Assembly: GCF_028368995.1 (NCBI RefSeq)
Contig: NZ_JAQNDL010000001.1
Span: 3,436,001-3,500,000 of the forward strand
DNA: 64,000 bases
Origin: Nannocystis bainbridge
GTDB taxonomy: Bacteria > Myxococcota_A > Polyangia > Nannocystales > Nannocystaceae
Direction: 5' to 3'
The notes beneath the pieces were generated by a model, which did not search any database, was not told the origin of the DNA, and saw only the letters and a program-made list of their open reading frames with translations. This document shows positions 57,275 through 64,000 of this stretch, piece by piece. A program made the position numbers and the translations under genes. How positions within the stretch are numbered: the first letter of the stretch is position 1; each line of letters starts with the position of its first letter.

Positions 57275-59427
57275 CGCTGCGCGGCGCGACGCCCCTGCGC
57301 GTGGCCCTCGCGGGCAACCCGAACGTCGGCAAGACCAGCCTCTTCAACGAGCTGACCGGGTCGCGCCACAAGGTCGGCAACTACGCCGGCGTCACCGTCG
57401 AGACCCGCGCCGGCGCCGTCGTCGCTCGCCTCGCCCCCGCGCGGCCGATCACGATCGTCGACCTGCCCGGCACCTACAGCCTCACGCCGATCGCCGAGGA
57501 CGAGGCCGTCGCGTTCCGCTGCCTCACCGGCGCCGACGACCAGCCGCCCGACGTCGTCGCCCTCGTGCTCGACGCCGCCAACCTGGCCCGCAACCTCTAC
57601 CTCGCCGTCCAGCTGCTCGAGCTCGGGCGCCCGCTGGTCGTCGCCCTCAACATGATGGACGTCGCCGCCGAGGCCGGCGCACCGGTCGACCCCGCCGCCC
57701 TGGCCCGCGCCCTCGGCGTGCCGGTCTTGCCGACGGTCGCGCGCACCGGCGAGGGCATCGCGCGCCTGGTCGAAGGGCTAGGTTCCATCGAACATGTCCC
57801 TTCGGACACCTCGCCGCTGCGCGCCCGCCTTCTGACGGGCGACGACGCCGTGCCGCCGCCGCCCGGGACCGAACTGGCGCGCTGGCGCTGGCTGGTCTCG
57901 GCGGCCGCGGCCGGCACCCTCGACCTGGCCGCGCCGACCGCCGACGAGCGCGTCGCTCTGGCCGCGCTGGCGCCCGCGGCCGTGACCGCGGCCGCGCACG
58001 CGCGGGTGATCGCCCGCTACCGCGAGGTCGACGCCCTGCTGGCCGAGCTCGGCTTCACCGCCGCCCAGCGCGAGCGGGCCCCGGCGATGACCCGCTCGGC
58101 GGCGATCGACCGCGTGCTGACCCACCGCGTGTGGGGCCTGGCGATCTTCGTCCTCGTCATGGCGACGATCTTCAGCTCGATCTTCACCTGGGCCGAGCCG
58201 ATCATGGGCGCGATCGAGGCGCTCATCAGCTGGCTCTCGGGACAGGTCCGCGGACCGCTCGGGCCCGGCGTCTTCACCGACCTGCTGACCCAGGGCGTGA
58301 TCGCCGGCGCCGGCAACGTGCTGGTGTTCGTGCCGCAGATCGCCCTGCTGTTCCTGCTGCTCGGCCTGCTCGAGGACTCGGGCTACATGGCCCGCGCGGC
58401 GTTCCTGGTCGACCGGCTGATGGCCAGGGTCGGCCTGCACGGGCGCGCCTTCGTCCCGCTGCTGAGCGGCTACGCCTGCGCCATCCCGGCCATCCTCGGC
58501 ACCCGCACGATCACCGACCCGCGCGACCGCCTGGCCACGATCCTCATGATCCCGTTCATGAGCTGCAGCGCGCGCCTGCCGATCTACGTCCTCTTCATCA
58601 GCGCGCTGTTCCCCGCCGACGACCGCGTCGGCCCGTTCACCGTCGGCAGCCTCATGCTGGTCGGCTTCTACGCGCTGTCGACGGTGTCGGCCCTGCTCGT
58701 CGGCGCGTTCTGGAAGCGCACCGCCCTGCGCGGCCCGACCCCGCCGTTCGTGCTCGAGCTGCCGCCGTACCGGCTGCCGCGCCTGCGCAACACCCTGCTC
58801 CACGTCTACGACCGCACCGCCGACTTCGTCCGCCAGGCCGGCACCGTCATCCTCGCGGTCACCGTCGTGCTGTGGGTGCTGCTCAGCTTCCCGCGCCCGC
58901 CCGACGCGCCGCCGGTGCCGGTCGACGTCGACCCGGTCGCGCATGTCGAGCCGGACATGTCCGAAACGCCAGACTCGCCGACCCCGCCGCGCGACGAGGA
59001 CTCGCCGATCGTGCACTCGATCGGCGGCCGGATCGGCAAGGCGATCGAGCCGGCGCTGCTGCCGATGGGCCAGGACTTCCGCATGGGCATCGCCATCCTC
59101 GGCAGCTTCGCCGCCCGCGAGGTCATGGTCAGCACGCTCGGCCTGGTCTACGGCATCGAAGAGGACGACGACGACCAGACCTCGCTGCGCGAGAAGCTCC
59201 GCGAGGCCCGCGAGCCCGACGGCTCGCGCCGCCACACCCCCCTGAAGGGCCTGGCGGCGATGATCTTCTTCGTCTACGCCTGCCAGTGCATGTCGACGCT
59301 GGCGGTGGTGCGCCGCGAGACCGGCGCGTGGAAGTGGCCGCTGGTGATGTTCACCACCATGTCGGCCCTGGCCTACGCGCTGGCGGTGCTGGTCTACCAG
59401 GTCGGCCTCGCGCTCGGCTACACCTGA
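57271..59427 (+). CDS. feoB: Ferrous iron transporter FeoB
   Basis: 718 residues. N-terminal G domain: G1 ALAGNPNVGKTSLFNELTG, G3 IVDLPGTYSLTPIAEDE, G4 ALNMMDVA. Then the helical regulatory domain (to ~265) and the membrane part, with gate motifs (GYMARAAFLVDRLMARVGLHGRAFVPLLSGYACAIPAILGTRTI, FMSCSARLPIYVLF, GTVILAVTVVLWVLLSFPRP, AAREVMVSTLGLVYGI). It carries Fe(II) across the inner membrane under GTP control. Palindromes lie in frame at 57791-57810 (EHVPSDTS), 58238-58252 (SGQVRG) and 58951-58970 (EPDMSETP). They sit in loops. Confidence 0.96.
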   Translation: MTLRGATPLRVALAGNPNVGKTSLFNELTGSRHKVGNYAGVTVETRAGAVVARLAPARPITIVDLPGTYSLTPIAEDEAVAFRCLTGADDQPPDVVALVLDAANLARNLYLAVQLLELGRPLVVALNMMDVAAEAGAPVDPAALARALGVPVLPTVARTGEGIARLVEGLGSIEHVPSDTSPLRARLLTGDDAVPPPPGTELARWRWLVSAAAAGTLDLAAPTADERVALAALAPAAVTAAAHARVIARYREVDALLAELGFTAAQRERAPAMTRSAAIDRVLTHRVWGLAIFVLVMATIFSSIFTWAEPIMGAIEALISWLSGQVRGPLGPGVFTDLLTQGVIAGAGNVLVFVPQIALLFLLLGLLEDSGYMARAAFLVDRLMARVGLHGRAFVPLLSGYACAIPAILGTRTITDPRDRLATILMIPFMSCSARLPIYVLFISALFPADDRVGPFTVGSLMLVGFYALSTVSALLVGAFWKRTALRGPTPPFVLELPPYRLPRLRNTLLHVYDRTADFVRQAGTVILAVTVVLWVLLSFPRPPDAPPVPVDVDPVAHVEPDMSETPDSPTPPRDEDSPIVHSIGGRIGKAIEPALLPMGQDFRMGIAILGSFAAREVMVSTLGLVYGIEEDDDDQTSLREKLREAREPDGSRRHTPLKGLAAMIFFVYACQCMSTLAVVRRETGAWKWPLVMFTTMSALAYALAVLVYQVGLALGYT

Positions 59428-59437
59428 CCTGGCCCTG

Positions 59438-59505
59438 TGAGCATGTCGGATCGGTCATGCCCGATCGGACCTATTCGAATGGACCTGTTCTTTCGAACAG
59501 GTCCG
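59438..59505. repeat. Palindrome cluster with a perfect hairpin between feoB and mscL
   Basis: Degenerate copies near 59444-59478 lead to GGACCTGTTC-TTTC-GAACAGGTCC (59481-59504), a 10-bp stem with a 4-nt loop. Located between convergent stops, it likely ends transcription from both sides. Confidence 0.65.
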
Positions 59506-59525
59506 GGGCATCGTCGCGGCTCGCC

Positions 59526-59963
59526 TCAGAGCGGGCGGGCTCGCAGCAGGTCGCGGATCTCCGCCAGCAGCTTCTCCTGGGCCGTCGGCGGCGCCGGGAC
59601 CTCCTCCTCCTTGGCGATCATGCGCTCCTTCGCCCGCTGGATCGCCGACACCAGCAGGTAGACGGCGAACGCGACGATCAGGAACGTGACGATGAAGTTG
59701 AGGAACACACCGTAGCGGACCGTCACCGCGCCGGCCGCGGTCGCGGCGGCCAGCGTGTCGTAGGGGCCGACCGGCGCGCCGTCCTTGAGGACGACGAAGA
59801 GGTTGGAGAAGTCGACGCCGCCGAGAGCGAGGCCGATGGGCGGCATGATCACGTCGTCGACCAGCGACTTGACGATCGCGCCGAACGCCGCGCCGAGGAT
59901 AATGCCGGAAGCCATGTCGATCAGGCTTCCGCGCATGGCGAACTTCTTGAACCCGCTGAGCAT
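59526..59963 (-). CDS. mscL: Large-conductance mechanosensitive channel
   Basis: 145 residues, normal MscL size. LSGFKKFAMRGSLIDMASGIILGAAFGAIVKSLVDDVIMPPIGLALGGVDF is the amphipathic N-helix and TM1, RYGVFLNFIVTFLIVAFAVYLLVSAIQRAKE is TM2, and the C-terminal helix PPTAQEKLLAEIRDLLRARP follows. It opens under membrane tension and protects against osmotic downshock. Pentameric, inner membrane. Stand-alone gene, convergent with feoB. Confidence 0.95.
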   Translation of the reverse strand: MLSGFKKFAMRGSLIDMASGIILGAAFGAIVKSLVDDVIMPPIGLALGGVDFSNLFVVLKDGAPVGPYDTLAAATAAGAVTVRYGVFLNFIVTFLIVAFAVYLLVSAIQRAKERMIAKEEEVPAPPTAQEKLLAEIRDLLRARPL

Positions 59964-60064
59964 CGCGCGGGATTCTATTGCCCCGGACCGACGAACACGC
60001 CAGCGAACGACGGGGCGGCCGGTGGCGACCTGCGATTTGCCTCACGGTCGCGGCGGACGGCGGA

Positions 60065-60484
60065 CTACAGCTTGTCCGACGCGATGCCGACCGAGCCGAC
60101 GCCCGCCTCGTGGGCGGCCGCCATCAGGCGAATGACCTCGCCGTACTTGACCCCGGGCGCGGCGTCGATCGCCAGCTTGCCGTCGTTCTGAACCTTCGTG
60201 TTGGCCTGAAGCGCCGCGATCACGCCGACGGTGTCGCTGGCGATCACCTGCGTGCCGAGCTTGACGACCCCCGCGGTATCGATCGACAGCAGCAAGGTCG
60301 CGTTGGGGTCGGCCGGACCCTGCACCTTCGACTGGGTCGGGATGTCGAGCGGCATCTGCGTGTTGGTGGCCGGCGGCGCCGACACCATGAAGATGATCAG
60401 GAGGCACAGGAGCACGTCGACCAGCGGGGTCACGTTGATCTCGTTGAGGGCGTCGCCCTCGTCTCCGCCGACGCTGACTGCCAT
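60065..60484 (-). CDS. exbD: ExbD/TolR-family biopolymer transport protein
   Basis: 139 residues. N-terminal cytoplasmic tail then the single membrane helix EINVTPLVDVLLCLLIIFMVSAP, holding the ion-pathway Asp (V-D-V). The periplasmic part (PLDIPTQSKVQ, LLLSIDTAGVVKLGTQVI, LAIDAAPGVKYGEVIRLMAAAHEAGVGSVGIAS) ends as in ExbD/TolR. These proteins power TonB or Tol with an ExbB/TolQ partner, which is not adjacent in this window. It may serve the TonB receptors here. The upstream frame to 60790 has no homology and starts inside other genes. Confidence 0.9.
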   Translation of the reverse strand: MAVSVGGDEGDALNEINVTPLVDVLLCLLIIFMVSAPPATNTQMPLDIPTQSKVQGPADPNATLLLSIDTAGVVKLGTQVIASDTVGVIAALQANTKVQNDGKLAIDAAPGVKYGEVIRLMAAAHEAGVGSVGIASDKL

Positions 60485-60578
60485 GGTGCGGCTCACGCTA
60501 GCGGGCCGCGGCCGCCGCGTAAAGCCCGGCCCCGATCGTCGGCGCACGCGCCGGGGTTTCCGCGATATCTTGCCGGCC

Positions 60579-61763
60579 ATGCTCCGCGCCGCCCTCGTCC
60601 TCGCCGTCGCGCTCGCCGGGACCGCCTGCAACGCGCCTGCGCCGGCCCCTGCCGCCAAGCCCGAGGCCGCCCCGAGCGCCCAGCCGACCCCGCAGCCGGC
60701 TCCGCCCGCGCCCGCCCCGGCGCCCGTCAGGGCCCGCGACCCCCTGTGCGAGGCCGGCGCGGCCCCCCTGGCGGCCCTGCGCGCGCACACCGGCGCGGCG
60801 TCGATCGCCTACGCCGGCACGCCGCTGCAGCAGTGGGTGGCGGCCAGCGACGCCGCCACGGGCCGTCACGACGACGCCGCGATCGCCGCGGTGCTGGTCG
60901 ACACCACCCCCGCCGGCTTCGCCTTCGTGCGCGCGCGCGTCGAGGGCTCGATCGCCCAGTGGATGCGCGACCGCCTCAAGCACGCCGCCGACGACAAGGA
61001 CGGCCGCGACGCCGCGTGGGCGGCCGCTCGCTGCGCCTGGGACGTGGCCCTGAAGCCGCTCGCGGCCGAGGTCGCCGGCGCCGAGCCGGGCCTCGCCGAG
61101 GACATCGACGCCGCCTTCGCCGCGGGCGAGGCGGCGCTCGCCGGCGGTGATACGACCGCGATCGACAAGGCGCTGCTGCCGGGCCACGAGGTGATCGAGA
61201 AGACCTGGTTCCGCCTGGCGCACCACCGCTTGATGCAGGCGCTGGCCGACGCGAAGGAGCACGGCGACCCGGTCCCGCTGGCCCGCGCGCGGGCCGTGTT
61301 CGAGGACCTGCGCGACCGCCTGAAGGACCGCAACAGCCCCGGCATCGCCGTCGTCGAGCTGGCCCTCGCGGCCCCGCCGAACAAGGTCGACGCCGCCAAG
61401 GTCGAGCGGGAGATCGCCGTGGCGGTGGCCAAGCGGGCCCGCAAGTACTGCGACGAGGCCCTCACCCCGGCCGCCAAGGGCCCGCTCGGCAGCGCGGCGG
61501 CGATGGCCACCACCGCCGAGGGCACGGCCTATACGCGAATTGTCCTTTCGGACATGTCCGAAAGGCTCAAGGACCAGGGCTTCGACGCGGCGGCGCACCT
61601 TCAGGCCTGGCAGGGCTACGCCGAGGCGGTCGCGGAGGCCGACGCCGACGAGGCGAAGCGGCTGAGCGGCGAGCTCGTGCAGTGGAACTGCGCCTACCAG
61701 CGCGCCCTGGCGATCCGCGAGTGCACGTCGTCGGCCGACGAGGTGTCGACGACGACACCTTGA
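60579..61763 (+). CDS. Large alpha-helical lipoprotein, unknown
   Basis: 394 residues. Signal MLRAALVLAVALAGTAC, lipobox GTAC; Pro/Ala spacer (PAPAPAAKPEAAPSAQPTPQ). The rest is helical with scattered Trp and Cys (AAWAAARCAWDVALKPLAAEVAGAEPGLAEDIDAAF, KYCDEALTPAAKGPLG, QWNCAYQRALAIRECTSS). No recognised family. Divergent from exbD (94 bp between starts). A palindrome copy lies in frame at 61540-61566: GTCCTTTCGGACATGTCCGAAAGG gives VLSDMSERL, near-perfectly symmetric. Confidence 0.6.
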   Translation: MLRAALVLAVALAGTACNAPAPAPAAKPEAAPSAQPTPQPAPPAPAPAPVRARDPLCEAGAAPLAALRAHTGAASIAYAGTPLQQWVAASDAATGRHDDAAIAAVLVDTTPAGFAFVRARVEGSIAQWMRDRLKHAADDKDGRDAAWAAARCAWDVALKPLAAEVAGAEPGLAEDIDAAFAAGEAALAGGDTTAIDKALLPGHEVIEKTWFRLAHHRLMQALADAKEHGDPVPLARARAVFEDLRDRLKDRNSPGIAVVELALAAPPNKVDAAKVEREIAVAVAKRARKYCDEALTPAAKGPLGSAAAMATTAEGTAYTRIVLSDMSERLKDQGFDAAAHLQAWQGYAEAVAEADADEAKRLSGELVQWNCAYQRALAIRECTSSADEVSTTTP

Positions 61764-62219
61764 AGTCTCCCGCATCACGCGCATCGAGCTCGACCGCGGG
61801 GCCGTGATTCTCGCGGTCGTCACGCGCAGGCTCGAAGGCCTGGGCGCGGGCCGTGATCGAGGTGTGTCGCGCGTGGCCTCGTCGGGATGAAACCTCGGTC
61901 ACCCGAGTCGCAAATTTCGCAGCGCGCATGAACTCGGATTCATGCGCCGGCGCCCGCGACCACCCGCGCTGCGGGCCTCGAAGTCAAGTTCGAAGAGGTA
62001 TCGAAGCCGTCATGCGCCGATGCCTCATGCCCTCGCGGTGCGCCGCATCATGGACAGCCCGACGAGGTCACGTCGTCGCACGAAGTCGAGTGTGTCCCCG
62101 TCGACACCCACCCGCGCTCGATCGATGAATCGGGCCTGGAAGCGCCCGTTTACGCCATCTTTAGCCACATTGATGTCGCCTTGATTTGACGATCCGGAGC
62201 CCTCGCCAATGGTTTCGGC
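61764..62219. other. Spacer without supported gene
   Basis: 450 bp; frames are short. A minus-strand frame ending at 62025 has a protein-like tail (GDINVAKDGVNGRFQARFID) but no start or homologue that I know. Confidence 0.4.
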
Positions 62220-62399
62220 ATGCGCCACACAGGACTCGCCGCCCGCATGATTTTCGCCGAACGCTTCACGGCCGCCGTCATCGATCGGCCGTTCTACGCC
62301 GGACTCAAGATGGTCGCCGCACGCCCGCGCGTGAACGAGCCGATCGTCGTCGCTCCCGCCGAGCCCGCAGTGGCTGCGCCGATGCCGCGCGCGGCCTAG
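62220..62399 (+). CDS. Candidate small protein of 59 residues
   Basis: MRHTGLAARMIFAERFTAAV, then IDRPFYAGLKMVAARP and a Pro/Ala/Val end (IVVAPAEPAVAAPMPRAA). Almost all third positions are G or C, above the local mean, which supports coding. No ribosome site, no domain; a start at the second ATG (62247) is possible. Confidence 0.35.
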   Translation: MRHTGLAARMIFAERFTAAVIDRPFYAGLKMVAARPRVNEPIVVAPAEPAVAAPMPRAA

Positions 62400-62486
62400 C
62401 CGGTCGGACCCCTCGGTCCGGCGCGCTGGTCGGCGCGCCGCGCGTCGCACCGTCTCTCCAACCTTCGGCTGCTTTTCACCTTCCTC

Positions 62487-62528
62487 AAAGGACATGACCC
62501 TTCGAGCATGTGCTCAGGGCCATGTCCT
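62487..62528. repeat. ACATGTCC-type repeats before usp 3' end
   Basis: AAAGGACATGACCCTTCGAGCATGTGCTCAGGGCCATGTCCTTT in pieces: two overlapping degenerate palindromes with outer arms AAAGGACATG/CATGTCCTTT. Confidence 0.55.
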
Positions 62529-62548
62529 TTCGTCGTACCCGCCGGCGC

Positions 62549-63094
62549 TCACTCGTGCAGCGCGGGGATCACGAGGACCGGGCAGATCGCCTCGCGGATG
62601 ACGCGGTCGGCGGTGCTGCCGACGAAGAACCGGGCCACCCGCGAGCGCCCGCTGGCCGCCAGCACGATCAGGTCGGCGGCCTTCTTCTCCGACTCCTCGA
62701 TGATGACGCTGACGGCCACCCCCGGGCGCGCCTCGATCTCGACCTGCACCCCGCCGCAGTGGCGCTGGACGATCACCTCGAGCGCGGCCCTCGAAGTCTT
62801 CTGCGCCGCCTCGTGGACGTCGGTCAGCACCTGCGACGACAGCCCGACGCTGAGGTTGCCGGCGTACATCGTGCTGTAGTTGAGCGCCGGCGTGACGTGG
62901 AGCAGGACCACGGTGCCGAGGCTGGCGCGCGCGAGGTCGGCCGCGAGGATCACGCTGCGCACGGAGCTGGGCGAGAACTCGATATACTGGCCGTCGACCT
63001 CGACGGCCTGTCCGGCGGCGATGTGCTCGTCGCTCGCCGGTGAGAAGTCGACCGGCACCAGGATCTTGGTGAAGGGGGCGCGCGCGAGGGTCAT
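62549..63094 (-). CDS. Universal stress protein (UspA family)
   Basis: 181 residues. FTKILVPVDFSPASDEH opens the fold; a ~45-residue insertion follows the first strand (IAAGQAVEVDGQYIEFSPSSVRSV). LARASLGTVVLLHVTPALNY and ADLIVLAASGRSRVARFFVGSTADRVIREAICPVLVIP carry the ATP-binding G-x2-G-x9-G-S/T pattern. USPs help survive stress. Start chosen at MTLARAPFTKILV; divergent from the P450. Confidence 0.88.
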   Translation of the reverse strand: MTLARAPFTKILVPVDFSPASDEHIAAGQAVEVDGQYIEFSPSSVRSVILAADLARASLGTVVLLHVTPALNYSTMYAGNLSVGLSSQVLTDVHEAAQKTSRAALEVIVQRHCGGVQVEIEARPGVAVSVIIEESEKKAADLIVLAASGRSRVARFFVGSTADRVIREAICPVLVIPALHE

Positions 63095-63137
63095 GCCGCT
63101 ATTGTAGTACACCCACGATCGGGTGGAAGGTGGACGC

Positions 63138-64000
63138 ATGTCACGCCCCGTGCCCGGGCCGCGCCTCGCCCCGCTCGCCAACTATCGCTTCGCCGTCGAC
63201 CCCTACGGCTTCTTCGCGGCCTGCAAGCGGCGCTACGGCGATCCGTTCGCGTTCCACCTCGCGGGCAAGCGGCTGGTCGTCACCGGTCAGCCCGAGCTCG
63301 CCCGGGTGATCTTCACGCTGGACCCGGACGCCACCCGCTCGTTCGGCACCGACCACCTCGACGCGCTGCTCGGCGACAGCTCGCTGATCGTCGTCAGCGG
63401 CGAGCGTCACCGCCGCGACCGCAAGCTGCTGACCCCGCCGTTCCACGGCGCCCGCATGCGCTCGTACGGCGCGATCATCCGCGAGGCCACGCGCCGCCAC
63501 GCTGCCGAATGGAAGGTCGGCCAACCATTCGTCATGCAGCACACGACCCAGGCGATCTCGCTCGAGGTGATCGTGCGCGCGGTGTTCGGGGTGACGGACC
63601 CGGCCCAGATCGCCCACGTCGGCGAGTCGCTGGTGGCGGTGATCGAGGCGCTGCACCCGACGCTGCTGTTCTCGCGCCACATCCAGCGCGACCTCGGGCC
63701 GCTGACCCCGTGGCGCCGCTTCGCCGCCGCCCAGGCCCGCGCCCACGCGCTCACGCGCTCGCAGATCGCCGCGCGGCGGGCTCAGCCGGCGGACGACATC
63801 CTGAGCCTCATGCTCGCGGTGCGCGACGAGGACGGCCACCCGCTCGAGGACGACGAGCTGGTCGACGAGCTGCTCACGCTGCTGTTCGCCGGCCACGAGA
63901 CCACCGCGATCGCGCTGGCCTGGGCGTTCGCGTGGTTGCTGCGCGCGCCGGCGGTGTTCGCCCGCCTGCGCGCCGAGTTGGTCGCGCTCGGCCCGGACCC
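63138..64000 (+). CDS. Cytochrome P450, 5' part
   Basis: The first 287 residues; the window ends inside the gene. MSRPVPGPRLAPLANYRFAVDPYGFFAACKRRYGDPFAF is a usual bacterial P450 start without membrane anchor. SGERHRRDRKLLTPPFHGARM is the helix C area, with the heme-propionate His/Arg; DDELVDELLTLLFAGHETTAIALAWAF is helix I, with AGHETT oxygen-activation motif. The Cys heme-ligand loop and ExxR are beyond the edge. Soluble class I enzyme with unknown substrate, divergent from the universal stress gene. Confidence 0.93.
   Translation, partial: MSRPVPGPRLAPLANYRFAVDPYGFFAACKRRYGDPFAFHLAGKRLVVTGQPELARVIFTLDPDATRSFGTDHLDALLGDSSLIVVSGERHRRDRKLLTPPFHGARMRSYGAIIREATRRHAAEWKVGQPFVMQHTTQAISLEVIVRAVFGVTDPAQIAHVGESLVAVIEALHPTLLFSRHIQRDLGPLTPWRRFAAAQARAHALTRSQIAARRAQPADDILSLMLAVRDEDGHPLEDDELVDELLTLLFAGHETTAIALAWAFAWLLRAPAVFARLRAELVALGPD

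Noticed and set aside
62025..62495. 156-residue minus-strand frame before the universal stress gene
   Set aside because: Only its last part looks protein-like; the first half overlaps the better-supported 59-residue frame and palindromes.
1..64000. tRNA, rRNA, insertion sequences and integrase attachment sites
   Set aside because: I looked for cloverleaf-like segments, transposase frames and flanking direct repeats and found none that I could support.

Overview
High-GC (about 70%) chromosomal DNA whose content points to a myxobacterium, most likely a Nannocystis-like member of the Nannocystales. This is an inference from many lipoproteins with Thr/Ser/Gly-rich spacers behind the lipobox, Oar-like TonB receptors, a VgrG island, cytochrome-c lipoproteins and large non-coding gaps. 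No rRNA, tRNA, CRISPR array, transposase or replication origin was seen.

Layout. 1-9019: a type VI secretion spike island. VgrG (4151-6400) diverges from a minus-strand operon of a VgrG-type accessory protein, a LysM/peptidoglycan-binding protein, an unknown protein and an LCAT-like lipase; two lipoproteins follow VgrG. 9197-13377: heme uptake (TonB receptor, HmuY, HmuS) next to a consensus Fur box, with a small divergent membrane protein. 13581-15114: TetR regulator and DUF2306 membrane protein around a double operator. 15342-17396: two paralogous Cys-rich lipoproteins and a 5' remnant of a third. 17500-24177: YjbR/H1-tail fusion, ICMT-like protein, di-heme peroxidase, and proB-proA. 25286-31701: Oar-like receptor operon, YciI protein and an ATP-grasp enzyme. 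31863-40062: DUF2383 protein, a cluster of four Cys-rich secreted paralogues (32409-37690) in large non-coding spacers, Dps and a lipoprotein. 40745-50554: 3-phosphoglycerate-dehydrogenase-like gene, repeat-bearing methyltransferase, an aminotransferase/DUF6909-like/nitroreductase operon, a His-rich lipoprotein and a small protein. 50673-64000: cytochrome-c lipoprotein, CrtA-like protein, HrpB helicase, FeoAB, MscL, ExbD, a lipoprotein, a universal stress protein and the start of a cytochrome P450.

Iron handling recurs: Fur-box heme uptake, ferrous iron import (FeoAB), iron storage (Dps), an ExbD-type energiser and two TonB receptors.

Two signals are not explained by ordinary annotation. First, a short palindromic repeat (ideal form ACATGTCC-NTTC-GGACATGT, with degenerate forms such as ACCTGTCC) is scattered through the whole window. 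It lies between genes, at start codons, at gene ends, and in frame inside at least ten coding sequences. Second, three of the four Cys-rich secreted proteins share the CLAxC...CRSxC...C scaffold, a near-identical promoter with fixed spacing, and a 3' hairpin whose stems vary while the loop is constant. Their linkers differ completely. This looks like an amplified, diversifying gene cassette.
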